Below are positions 1 to 7,062 of a stretch of 7,171 bases of DNA, in pieces; the stretch's first letter is position 1; each line of letters begins with the position of its first letter. The stretch comes from Methanosarcinaceae archaeon UBA470 (GTDB taxonomy: Archaea > Halobacteriota > Methanosarcinia > Methanosarcinales > Methanosarcinaceae), in contig DAKU01000053.1 of assembly GCA_002508425.1 (NCBI GenBank), positions 1-7,171 of the forward strand, in the 5' to 3' direction. Under the pieces are notes generated by a model, which was not told the DNA's origin, did not search any database, and saw only the letters and a program-made list of their open reading frames with translations. A program made the translations under genes and the position numbers.

Positions 1-3000
1 GACATGCACATTGTAGAAACTGCGACAAAACAACGAGAACTAATTGGAGAGGTTTCTGTAGAATACCGCATATTGAGGAACGACGGAAGCATTTGTTGGG
101 TTCGGGATAGCTCAGAGGTGGCTTACGATGAAAATCATATTCCTTTGTGCATAGAAGGAGTTATAATAGATATTAGCCAACACAAAAAAGCTGAAGAAGA
201 ACTCCACCTTAGAGAAGAGCGATTAAGAAGTCTTGTTTCCATTCTGCAATATAAACCGGATTCAGTTCAAGGTTTCCTTGACCATGCACTAAATAAAGTG
301 ATTCAACTCACTCAGAGCAAGATCGGCTACATATACCATTATAACGAACAACGAATGGAGTTCACTCTTAACACATGGTCAAAAGATGTAATGAAAGAGT
401 GTACAGTTTCTAATCCTCAGACAATATATAAACTCGAGAAAACAGGCATCTGGGGAGAAGCAGTCCGCCAGCGTAAAGCAATAATCGTAAATGACTTCCA
501 GGCTACTAATCCTTTGAAAAAAGGGTATCCTCAAGGACATGTTGAACTTTACAATTACATGACAATACCTGTGTTAAAAAATGGGGAGATAGTTGCTGTT
601 GTCGGGGTGGCCAACAAAGAATCAGATTATAATGAAAACGATATGCTTCAGCTTACTTTGCTTATGGACTCTGTATGGAATGTTGTTGAACAGAGAAAGG
701 CTGAAGAAGTGCTGAAACAAAGTGAAGAGTACATCCAGGCATATGATCTCCTGCAAGGAGTCTTTGAAAGTCCTAAGGATGTGGTTATATTCGCCATTGA
801 CAGAGCTTACCGCTACATTGCCTTCAACAAAAATCATCAGTTAAGAATGGAGCATATATTGGATGCCAGGATCGAGGTTGGAGGTAGTATACTCAGTTAC
901 ATCAAAGACCCTGCAGATAGGAGAAAGGCAAAAGAAAACTTTGACAGGGCGCTCACTGATGAAGCGTTTACTGTTTTTGAAGAATATGAAGATTCGTTGC
1001 TTCACAAGCAGTGGTTTGAAAACGTGTACAGTCCACTTAAGGATAGTGAAGGAAATGTTATTGGTCTTACTCTCTTTTCATTAGATATCACCGATCGCAA
1101 GCGCGCAGAAGATGATTTGAAATATTCAGTATCCTTGCTTAATGCATCATTAGATTCGACCGCTGATGGAATCCTTATTGTGGATAGATATGGAAAGATA
1201 ACCCAGTGGAATCGAAAATTTGCCGAGATGTGGAATATTCCTGAAGAAATACTTTCCACTCAGGATGATGCTACAGTAGTGAATAGCATTCTATTGCAGC
1301 TTTCTGATCCTGATCTATTTTTATCCAAAGTAAAAGACATATACGCACAGCCGGATGAATCCAGTTTTGATAGTATTGATTTTTTGGATGGGCGTATTTT
1401 TGAGCGATACTCACAGCCTCAGAAAATAGGTGAAGAGAGTGTTGGCCGCGTATGGTCATTCCGTGACATCACTAAACGCAAGCAAGCAGAAAACAAACTG
1501 AAAAAAAGTGAGGCTCTTCTTACTGAGGTCGGTAGAATTGCCAAGATTGGCGGATGGGAAGTGGACGTATTATCTGGTAAATCTACATGGACACCTGAAG
1601 TTGCAAGGATACATGAACTTGGCACTGAAGATGCAACAGGTGTTGAAATTGGATTGACATATTACCCTTCCGGGTCAAGAGAGATCATTGAAAAAGCTTT
1701 TCAGGACGCTGCGGAAAAAGGTGAAACATATGATCTTGAATTGGAATTTATCACAGCTAAAGGAAACCATAAATGGGTCCGGACAAGCGGTATTCCGACA
1801 GTAAAAGATGGAAAGGTTGTAAAAATAACCGGCTCATTACAGGATATCACAGAACGTAAACATGCTGAGAAGGAACTAAGAGAAAGTGAGGAAAAACTAA
1901 GGTTGTTCATTGAGCATGCACCGGCTTCCTTAGCTATGTTCGATCGCGATATGAGATATATAGCCGCCAGTAATCGTTGGATAAGCGACTATTTCCTTAA
2001 TGACCAGGATATTATTGGAAAGTCTCATTACGACATATTCCCGGAGCTCAGTGACGAATTGAAGGCAGTACACAAACGGTGTATGGAAGGAGAGGTTATT
2101 CGCAATGATGAGGATCGTTTTGAGCGGGCCGACGGAACTATACAGTGGTTACGCTGGGAATCACGACCCTGGAAAGCAGCTGATGGCACCATTGGCGGCA
2201 TTGTTATTTTCACAGAAGATATCACCGAAAGAAAACAAGCACAGGAGAAACTGCGTGAAAGTGAGGAGAAACTGAGACTTTTCATAGAGCATGCACCGGT
2301 ATCGTTAGTGATGTTGGATCGCAATATGCGACATATAGCCGTCAGTCGCCAATTCCTCGATGACTTTTCCCTTGGTGACAGGGATATAATAGGACTGAAT
2401 CATTACGATGTTACCCCGCTTGATTCCAAATATAAAGAAATGCATCAAAGAGCTCTGAAAGGAGAAGTTGTCCCCATAGAAGAAAACCGTTTTGAGGGAG
2501 AAGATGGCAGAGTACATTGGCTATGCGGGGAAGTCAGACCATGGGAAGCAGCTGATGGTACTATCGGCGGTATTATAATTTTCATTGAACATATCACGGA
2601 ACGTAAAGAAGCTGAAATTGCACTCAGGGAAAGCGAAGAACGGTTCAAAGCACTGCATAACGCATCCTTTGGTGGTATATGCCTTCATGATAAGGGCGTA
2701 ATCCTTGATTCCAACTTAGGTCTTTGCGAAATGACCGGCTACTCACAGGAAGAACTGATAGGAATGGATGGGATGTTGCTGATAGACGAGGGCTATCGGG
2801 ACAAAGTGATGGCGAATATTCTTGCAGGTTACAAGGAACCATATGAAGCTATAGGACGCCGTAAAGATGGAACAGAATATCCTATCAGGCTGGAAGCAAG
2901 GAATATACCTTATAAAGAAAAACAGATTAGGGTTACTGAATTCAGGGATCTGACAGCAGAGAAAAAAGCAGAAGAAGCTCTCAGAGAGAGTGAAAAGAAG

Positions 3001-6000
3001 TACCGTGCCCTGTTCGAGAACAACATGAGTGGCGTAGTGATCTCAGAAATGATCATGGATGAGAAGGGATACCCTATTGATTATGTTTTTTTGGACGTTA
3101 ACAAGAATTTTGAAAAAAGTACAGGACTAAAGGCTGAAGAAGTAATCGGAAAGCGCGTAACTGAAGTATACCCTGGTATTGAAAAAAGAGAAAATACTTT
3201 CCTTGATGTGCACAGGAAAGTAGCACTGACAGGTATTCCTGCTGAAGTCGAAATATATTCCGAAGAGTTTGGAAGGTATTTCGCTATTAATGCATATACC
3301 GTAGAAAAGAACATTGTTGCAGGTGTTTTCCAGGATGTGACCGAACGCAGGATAGCTGAAGAAAAACTAAAGGAAAGTGAAGCTCTCCTAAATGAAGTAG
3401 GAAAGATCGCAAAGATAGGAGGATGGGAACTTGATCTGGTGTCCGGCAAACCTACATGGACACCTGAAGTTTCAAAGATATATGAACTGGATACAAATGA
3501 GGCGGCTGATATTGAAGATGGTTTGTCTTTCTATCCACCCGGATCAAGGGAGATACTTGGAAAAGCAGTCGATGATACCGTTGAAAAAGCTGAACCATAT
3601 GAACTTGAATTGGAATTTATAACAGCTAAAGGAAACCATAAATGGGTCCGTACAAGCGGTATTCCGACAGTAAAAAATGGAAAGACCGTAAAAATAACCG
3701 GCACACTGCAGGACATAACCGAGCAGAAAAAAGCAGAGGAGGCTTTGCATGAAAAGACAGAAGAGCTTGAGACTTATTTTACATCCAGCCTGGACCTTCT
3801 ATGCATTGCTAACACCAAAGGGGAGTTCATTCGCCTCAATCCTGAGTGGGAAAGGGTACTTGGATATTCTATAGACGAGCTTGAAGGACGTGCCTTCCTT
3901 GATTTAGTGCATCCTGACGACCTGGAATCTACTATTGAGACGGTTTCTAAGCTGTATAAACAAGAATGCATCTTTAACTTTGTAAACCGCTACCGTGCAA
4001 AGGATGGTTCGTATCATTGGATAGAATGGCGTTCCATGCCAAGAGGAGAACTTATCTTTGCTGCAGCCAGGGATATCACAGAACGAAAGCTAACAGAGGA
4101 GAAACTTGAAAAGGAACGGTCCCTGCTAAAAGGTATCTTTGACTCCATACCAGATATGATATTCTTCAAAGATCTCAATGGAACATATATGGGATGCAAT
4201 CAAGAGTTTGCAAGATTCCTAGGCAAGGATCTTGAGGAAATTGCTGGTACTACAGTCTACGATTATTTCCCAAAGGAACGTGCTGAAAATTTCATAAGGA
4301 TTAGCGAAGAGGTTATGAAAAAAGGCATAATAAAGCACGATAGAATATGGTTTGATTATGAAGATGGTTCAGAACGTCTGCTTGATTTTATCAGAGCACC
4401 GCTGCGCAATTATGCGGGACAGATAATCGGATTGGTGGGTGTTGGCCGTGATATCACTGCTAATTGGAGTGCAGAGAAAAAACTGCAGGAATATGCTGAT
4501 GAGCTGAAGGTAAAGAACATCGAGCTTGACAAAGCCCTGATAAGAGCAAAGGAAGCCACTAAAGCGAAAAGTGAATTCTTAGCCAATATGTCCCATGAGA
4601 TACGCACACCGATGAACGGTGTGATAGGAATGACAAGCTTGCTGCTGGATACAGACCTTAATGAAGAGCAACGGCACTATGTAGATACAGTTAAAATTAG
4701 TGGAGAGGTTTTGCTTGAACTCATCAATGATATACTTGACATCTCCAAGATAGAAGCCGGTAAGCTGGAACTGGAGGAAATTGACACTGACCTTAACAAT
4801 ATGATGGAAGAAATAGGATCATTGCTGGCTTCAAGGATTAATGATAAAGAACTGGAACTTATCTGTACAGTGGAACCTGATGTTCCCGTGAATATCAAGG
4901 CTGATCCCACAAGACTAAAGCAGATACTTACCAATCTGGGTTCCAATGCTATTAAGTTCAGCCACGAAGGTGAAGTTGTCATCCGCGTGACCCGTAAGTC
5001 AGAAACAGACTCACAGGTTACATTGCTATTTTCTGTGAAAGATACAGGAATAGGAATTCCCGAGAACAAAAAGGACCTGCTTTTCAAGAAGTTCAGTCAG
5101 GTTGATGCCTCTACAACAAGAAACTATGGAGGTACAGGACTTGGACTTGCCCTTTCAAAACAACTTGTGGAACTGATGAATGGGAAGATAGGGGTTGAAA
5201 GTGAAGAAGGAAAAGGCTCTGAGTTCTGGTTCATAGCTACTTTTGATAAACAATCTGGTAAAGATAAAAAGGCAAAGTATAGCACCAAACTGGATGGCAT
5301 GCACGTACTTGTGGTAGATGATAATAGAACGAACCGTGAGATTCTCGTCAAACTATTAAATTCATGGAATATGGATGCAGAGGGAGCTGCAGATGGGCCT
5401 TCGGCGCTTAATGCTCTTTTCAAGGCATATGAATCAGGGAAGCCTTTCCAGATCACTCTGCTTGACATGCAGATGACAGGCATGGATGGAATGTTGTTGG
5501 GACGTATCATCAGCTCGAACAAAGACCTCAAAAATGTTTCGTTGATATTGTTAAGTTCTGCAGGACAACAGTCTGACACCTGGAAGCAGAATGAGGCAAA
5601 CTTTAAAGCATGCATCACAAAGCCAGTAAAAGTATCCGAACTCTTCACAAAACTATCCGACATATCTGCCACTGATAAACAAGCACATGAGCCAGAGATC
5701 AGTACAGAAGGATTAGAGATTCATATTCTTCCGACCAACAAAGCAAGAATCCTACTTGTTGAGGACAATTATGTGAATCAGCAGGTTGCACAGAGCATGT
5801 TGCAAAAATTAGGCATTACTGCAGACATTGCAAACAACGGCCTTGAAGCAATAGAAGCCCTTGAGAAAATAAAATATGACCTTGTTTTGATGGACGTACA
5901 AATGCCTGAAATGGACGGATTCGAAGCTACCCGGCACATCCGTGACCAACAGTCATCAGTCCTTGACCATCATGTTCCCATCATTGCGATGACAGCACAT

Positions 6001-6501
6001 GCGATGAAAGGATATAAAGAACGTTGCCTGCAAGCTGGCATGAACGATTACATACCAAAACCAGTTTCATTGCAATCACTTAGGAGATTACTTGAGAAAT
6101 GGCAGAATCTACCGCAAAAAGAAGGCCATTTGGATGATATGATACCAGAAGAGAAAAAGTCCCCAGTAAACCTCCCAATATTTGATAAAGAGGAATTTCT
6201 AGAAAGAGTAATGAATGATGTGAAAATTGGAAGCAAGATAATAAGAATCTTCCTTGAGGATACTCCAAAACAGATCAATGCTCTCAAAGAAAGCATAGAA
6301 AGAGGAGAAGTAGACAAGGTAAGTTGGTATGCCCACAAGATAAAGGGCTCATCATCCAACATGGGAGGTATAGCCCTAAGCAGCGTAGCTGCCGAGATGG
6401 AGATAGCTGGAAATGAAGGCCAGATTGAGAAAATAACTGCCCTGATGCCAGAAGTGGAAAAACAGTATGAGTTACTGATTGAGCAACTTAAAGATGTATA
6501 A
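1..6501 (+). CDS. Giant multi-PAS/GAF hybrid sensor histidine kinase with two receivers and HPt, 5' partial
   Basis: This is a signal-sensing kinase that should autophosphorylate a histidine in response to ligands or redox state read by its PAS/GAF domains, then pass the phosphate through its own receivers and HPt to an unseen response regulator. At least 2,165 residues are visible (numbered here from the ATG at position 4): partial PAS, GAF, ten more PAS domains, HisKA, HATPase_c, REC, REC, HPt. The frame is open through base 1, and the first residues are only the C-terminal strand half of a PAS fold ending in an IDIS linker near residue 56, so the ATG at 4 is almost certainly internal and the true start lies upstream. 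No transmembrane segment or signal peptide is seen, which points to a cytoplasmic sensor. The stop is TAA. The family assignment is firm; the stimulus and the partner regulator cannot be told from sequence. Confidence 0.95.
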   Translation, partial: DMHIVETATKQRELIGEVSVEYRILRNDGSICWVRDSSEVAYDENHIPLCIEGVIIDISQHKKAEEELHLREERLRSLVSILQYKPDSVQGFLDHALNKVIQLTQSKIGYIYHYNEQRMEFTLNTWSKDVMKECTVSNPQTIYKLEKTGIWGEAVRQRKAIIVNDFQATNPLKKGYPQGHVELYNYMTIPVLKNGEIVAVVGVANKESDYNENDMLQLTLLMDSVWNVVEQRKAEEVLKQSEEYIQAYDLLQGVFESPKDVVIFAIDRAYRYIAFNKNHQLRMEHILDARIEVGGSILSYIKDPADRRKAKENFDRALTDEAFTVFEEYEDSLLHKQWFENVYSPLKDSEGNVIGLTLFSLDITDRKRAEDDLKYSVSLLNASLDSTADGILIVDRYGKITQWNRKFAEMWNIPEEILSTQDDATVVNSILLQLSDPDLFLSKVKDIYAQPDESSFDSIDFLDGRIFERYSQPQKIGEESVGRVWSFRDITKRKQAENKLKKSEALLTEVGRIAKIGGWEVDVLSGKSTWTPEVARIHELGTEDATGVEIGLTYYPSGSREIIEKAFQDAAEKGETYDLELEFITAKGNHKWVRTSGIPTVKDGKVVKITGSLQDITERKHAEKELRESEEKLRLFIEHAPASLAMFDRDMRYIAASNRWISDYFLNDQDIIGKSHYDIFPELSDELKAVHKRCMEGEVIRNDEDRFERADGTIQWLRWESRPWKAADGTIGGIVIFTEDITERKQAQEKLRESEEKLRLFIEHAPVSLVMLDRNMRHIAVSRQFLDDFSLGDRDIIGLNHYDVTPLDSKYKEMHQRALKGEVVPIEENRFEGEDGRVHWLCGEVRPWEAADGTIGGIIIFIEHITERKEAEIALRESEERFKALHNASFGGICLHDKGVILDSNLGLCEMTGYSQEELIGMDGMLLIDEGYRDKVMANILAGYKEPYEAIGRRKDGTEYPIRLEARNIPYKEKQIRVTEFRDLTAEKKAEEALRESEKKYRALFENNMSGVVISEMIMDEKGYPIDYVFLDVNKNFEKSTGLKAEEVIGKRVTEVYPGIEKRENTFLDVHRKVALTGIPAEVEIYSEEFGRYFAINAYTVEKNIVAGVFQDVTERRIAEEKLKESEALLNEVGKIAKIGGWELDLVSGKPTWTPEVSKIYELDTNEAADIEDGLSFYPPGSREILGKAVDDTVEKAEPYELELEFITAKGNHKWVRTSGIPTVKNGKTVKITGTLQDITEQKKAEEALHEKTEELETYFTSSLDLLCIANTKGEFIRLNPEWERVLGYSIDELEGRAFLDLVHPDDLESTIETVSKLYKQECIFNFVNRYRAKDGSYHWIEWRSMPRGELIFAAARDITERKLTEEKLEKERSLLKGIFDSIPDMIFFKDLNGTYMGCNQEFARFLGKDLEEIAGTTVYDYFPKERAENFIRISEEVMKKGIIKHDRIWFDYEDGSERLLDFIRAPLRNYAGQIIGLVGVGRDITANWSAEKKLQEYADELKVKNIELDKALIRAKEATKAKSEFLANMSHEIRTPMNGVIGMTSLLLDTDLNEEQRHYVDTVKISGEVLLELINDILDISKIEAGKLELEEIDTDLNNMMEEIGSLLASRINDKELELICTVEPDVPVNIKADPTRLKQILTNLGSNAIKFSHEGEVVIRVTRKSETDSQVTLLFSVKDTGIGIPENKKDLLFKKFSQVDASTTRNYGGTGLGLALSKQLVELMNGKIGVESEEGKGSEFWFIATFDKQSGKDKKAKYSTKLDGMHVLVVDDNRTNREILVKLLNSWNMDAEGAADGPSALNALFKAYESGKPFQITLLDMQMTGMDGMLLGRIISSNKDLKNVSLILLSSAGQQSDTWKQNEANFKACITKPVKVSELFTKLSDISATDKQAHEPEISTEGLEIHILPTNKARILLVEDNYVNQQVAQSMLQKLGITADIANNGLEAIEALEKIKYDLVLMDVQMPEMDGFEATRHIRDQQSSVLDHHVPIIAMTAHAMKGYKERCLQAGMNDYIPKPVSLQSLRRLLEKWQNLPQKEGHLDDMIPEEKKSPVNLPIFDKEEFLERVMNDVKIGSKIIRIFLEDTPKQINALKESIERGEVDKVSWYAHKIKGSSSNMGGIALSSVAAEMEIAGNEGQIEKITALMPEVEKQYELLIEQLKDV
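247..687 (+). other. GAF domain of the sensor kinase
   Basis: Residues about 82-228 form a GAF domain: an N-terminal helix (FLDHALNKVIQLTQ), strands around IGYIYHYNE, a WSKDVMKEC segment, GIWGEAVRQRKAIIVNDF, and the closing YNYMTIPVLKNGEIVAVVGVANK strands. It has one cysteine, C133, in the MKEC motif, which is a possible cofactor or redox site. It is followed directly by a VEQRKAEEVLK linker helix into the next PAS domain. The GAF call is strong; any bound ligand is inference. Confidence 0.8.
1507..1884 (+). repeat. PAS unit A (duplicate of the unit at 3376-3753)
   Basis: Residues 502-627 form a PAS_3-like domain beginning SEALLTEVGRIAKIGGWE and ending QDITERK. It aligns without gaps over 126 residues with the unit at 1125-1250, at about 71% identity by hand count, far more than with the PAS units lying between them. 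The two copies are 1,869 bp (623 residues) apart. This shows duplication within the gene rather than independent recruitment of two PAS domains. Confidence 0.85.
1885..2631 (+). repeat. Tandem PAS pair B/B' in the kinase gene
   Basis: Two adjacent PAS units, residues 628-752 (1885-2259) and 753-876 (2260-2631), both begin SEEKLRLFIEHAP and share RF-E-DG, W, RPW-AADGTIGGI and ITERK blocks. Their lengths are 125 and 124 residues, so the DNA repeats head to tail with a 375-bp step. Both look like PAS_4-type domains. The second copy has IEHITERK in place of EDITERK at its exit. The pair reads as a tandem duplication of one exact PAS-plus-linker unit. Confidence 0.85.
3376..3753 (+). repeat. PAS unit A' (duplicate of the unit at 1507-1884)
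   Basis: Residues 1125-1250, beginning SEALLNEVGKIAKIGGWE and ending QDITEQK, are the second copy of PAS unit A. In its C-terminal sheet 24 consecutive residues (from LELEF to PTVK) match unit A exactly. The DNA there is almost unchanged, while the N-terminal half differs widely, including at third codon positions. Both copies keep the GGWE start and the KW-V sheet motif, so both probably fold and may bind the same kind of ligand. Confidence 0.85.
4564..5259 (+). other. Histidine kinase core (HisKA + HATPase_c)
   Basis: The HisKA dimerisation helices span about residues 1521-1586, with the phospho-acceptor H1531 in the SHEIRTPMNG H-box. The ATP-binding HATPase_c domain follows at about 1630-1752, with an N-box (N1644 and N1648 in QILTNLGSNAIKFS), a G1 box DTGIGI at 1680-1685, an F-box LFKKFSQVD at 1693-1701, and a G2 box GGTGLGL at 1709-1715. 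Every canonical motif is intact, so the kinase should be active. The H-box and N-box are those of the classical hybrid kinase class. Confidence 0.95.
5299..5658 (+). other. First receiver domain (REC1)
   Basis: Residues 1766-1885 begin MHVLVVDDN, with acidic pair D1772/D1773, phospho-acceptor D1821 in LLDMQM, switch residue S1851 or S1852 in LLSSAG, and conserved K1873 in ITKPVK. The usual proline after the acceptor strand (DxxMPxMDG) is replaced by MTGMDG. Catalytic residues are present, so phosphorylation remains possible. In hybrid kinases of this layout the first receiver is often regulatory and the second carries the relay; which applies here is not shown. Confidence 0.9.
5743..6108 (+). 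other. Second receiver domain (REC2)
   Basis: Residues about 1914-2035 begin ARILLVEDN, with acidic E1920/D1921, phospho-acceptor D1964 in LMDVQMPEMDG, switch T1997 in AMTAHAM, and K2019 in IPKPV. This is a fully canonical receiver and the best candidate for the Asp step of the relay, between H1531 and the HPt histidine. A stretch of roughly 30 residues of linker separates it from REC1. Confidence 0.93.
6181..6483 (+). other. C-terminal HPt phosphotransfer domain
   Basis: Residues about 2060-2160 form a helical HPt domain with the motif AHKIKGSSSNMGG; H2111 is the predicted phospho-carrier. It completes a His-Asp-His relay inside one protein and should hand the phosphate to a separate receiver protein. 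No such regulator is encoded in this window. Confidence 0.9.
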
Positions 6502-6545
6502 TTAAATCTTTTGAATTCGAAACCAATGGAGACTATTAAAGTTAA

Positions 6546-6600
6546 AGAGAACTGATTTTTAACATATCAGAGACCCTCAGTTTCAAACAAACAGTTCTTA
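6546..6600. terminator. Possible termination region between convergent genes
   Basis: The 96-bp spacer after the kinase stop holds a T5 run at 6556-6560, compatible with archaeal oligo-T termination on the + strand. It also holds a 7-bp inverted repeat, agaactg (6548-6554) with cagttct (6592-6598), which overlaps the arsC stop codon, and a nested alternative aactga (6550-6555) with tcagtt (6577-6582). The stems are short and the loops long, so only weak structure is expected. Reading leftward, short T clusters could serve the arsC transcript. Confidence 0.3.
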
Positions 6601-7038
6601 ACTATATTCTTCAACGAACTGCTCGATCTTCTTTTTGATCGAATCTCTAAGAGTCCGCATCTGTTCCAGCTTTTCACTCTCCGTACCTGAAAAAGAATCC
6701 GGGTCAGGGAAAGGCCAGTTTAGCTGAGTAAAGGGCTTCGGGAATATAGGGCACTCCTTTTCATGATTCCTATCACAGACCGCAATTACATAATTGAAGA
6801 ATCTTCCATCCCTGAAAAGATTCCAAGCAGCTTGAGTTCCCTTCTCGCTTAGATCAAAACCATCTTCCTTCATAACCTGTACTACAAAAGGATTTACAAC
6901 GGTGGGTTCAAGGCCAGCACTCTCCACTTCAAACGTTTCTCCACCTATCCTTTTTAGATATTCTTCTGCCATCTGGCTTCTTCCACTATTATGCACACAT
7001 ATAAAAAGTACTTTGATTTTCTTAGACTCGGGAACCAT
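6598..7038 (-). CDS. arsC: Arsenate reductase, thioredoxin-coupled LMW-phosphatase-fold type
   Basis: This cytoplasmic enzyme is predicted to reduce arsenate to arsenite with electrons from thioredoxin or a similar thiol donor, preparing arsenic for export. From the ATG at 7038 the protein is 146 residues, close to the family's usual 130-150. It has the phosphatase-type P-loop CVHNSGRS with nucleophile C14 and R20, the family's SAG motif at 40-42, the redox pair C88 and C96 in VIAVC...EKECP, and the DP motif at D112-P113 that supplies the general acid. A TTG start at 7062 in the same frame would add eight residues (MFHCIGIN); I prefer ATG because the core strand KVLFIC then starts near residue 9, as is usual. 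The gene converges on the kinase gene with a 96-bp gap. Family members may act as protein tyrosine phosphatases, but the three cysteines favour arsenate reduction. Confidence 0.88.
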   Translation of the reverse strand: MVPESKKIKVLFICVHNSGRSQMAEEYLKRIGGETFEVESAGLEPTVVNPFVVQVMKEDGFDLSEKGTQAAWNLFRDGRFFNYVIAVCDRNHEKECPIFPKPFTQLNWPFPDPDSFSGTESEKLEQMRTLRDSIKKKIEQFVEEYS

Positions 7039-7062
7039 GTTTATTCCAATGCAATGGAACAA

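Larger units (their letters stand above)
1..4500 (+). other. Sensory array: 11 PAS domains (first one partial) and one GAF domain
   Basis: Each PAS unit ends in a D-I/V/L-T/S motif followed by a charged helix of the ERKxAExxLRESE type, the usual PAS-to-PAS signalling linker. The motif's first residue falls at 56, 361, 488, 614, 739, 863 (His instead of Asp), 982, 1111, 1237, 1357 and 1483, so after the GAF the units repeat every 119-129 residues. Units ending at 614, 1237 and 1357 resemble the PAS_3 type (GGWE-like start or HxW in the sheet). The GAF domain sits between the first and second PAS. The repeated linkers should form a chain of short coiled coils leading to the dimeric HisKA domain. 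Domain boundaries are judged by eye, and ligands are unknown. Confidence 0.85.

Noticed and set aside
3081..3449. Minus-strand open frames of 100-136 codons, such as this one and those at 4677-5087 and 6048-6362
   Set aside because: They mirror the repeated PAS linkers, the kinase core and the HPt on the other strand, giving recurring SLSFSS-type peptides; these are shadows of the coding frame.
1501..3760. Repeated PAS units as a possible assembly artefact or CRISPR-like array
   Set aside because: Copies differ at many third codon positions, keep the frame throughout and encode complete PAS domains, so they are true domain duplications.
5124..5672. A 182-codon open frame on the minus strand inside the kinase gene
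   Set aside because: It is Ser/Phe/Leu-rich low-complexity antisense of the kinase core and REC1, with no domain, promoter or binding site; the + strand frame has strong family motifs throughout.
6502..6597. A small RNA or a small gene in the spacer between kinase and arsC
   Set aside because: Only weak, mutually exclusive stems of 5-7 bp are present, with no promoter-like box or open frame of note.
7039..7062. TTG start for arsC adding eight residues (MFHCIGIN)
   Set aside because: It is possible, with AGGT four bases upstream, but the extra residues do not look like family sequence and the ATG at 7038 gives the normal distance to the KVLFIC strand. Kept as an alternative only.
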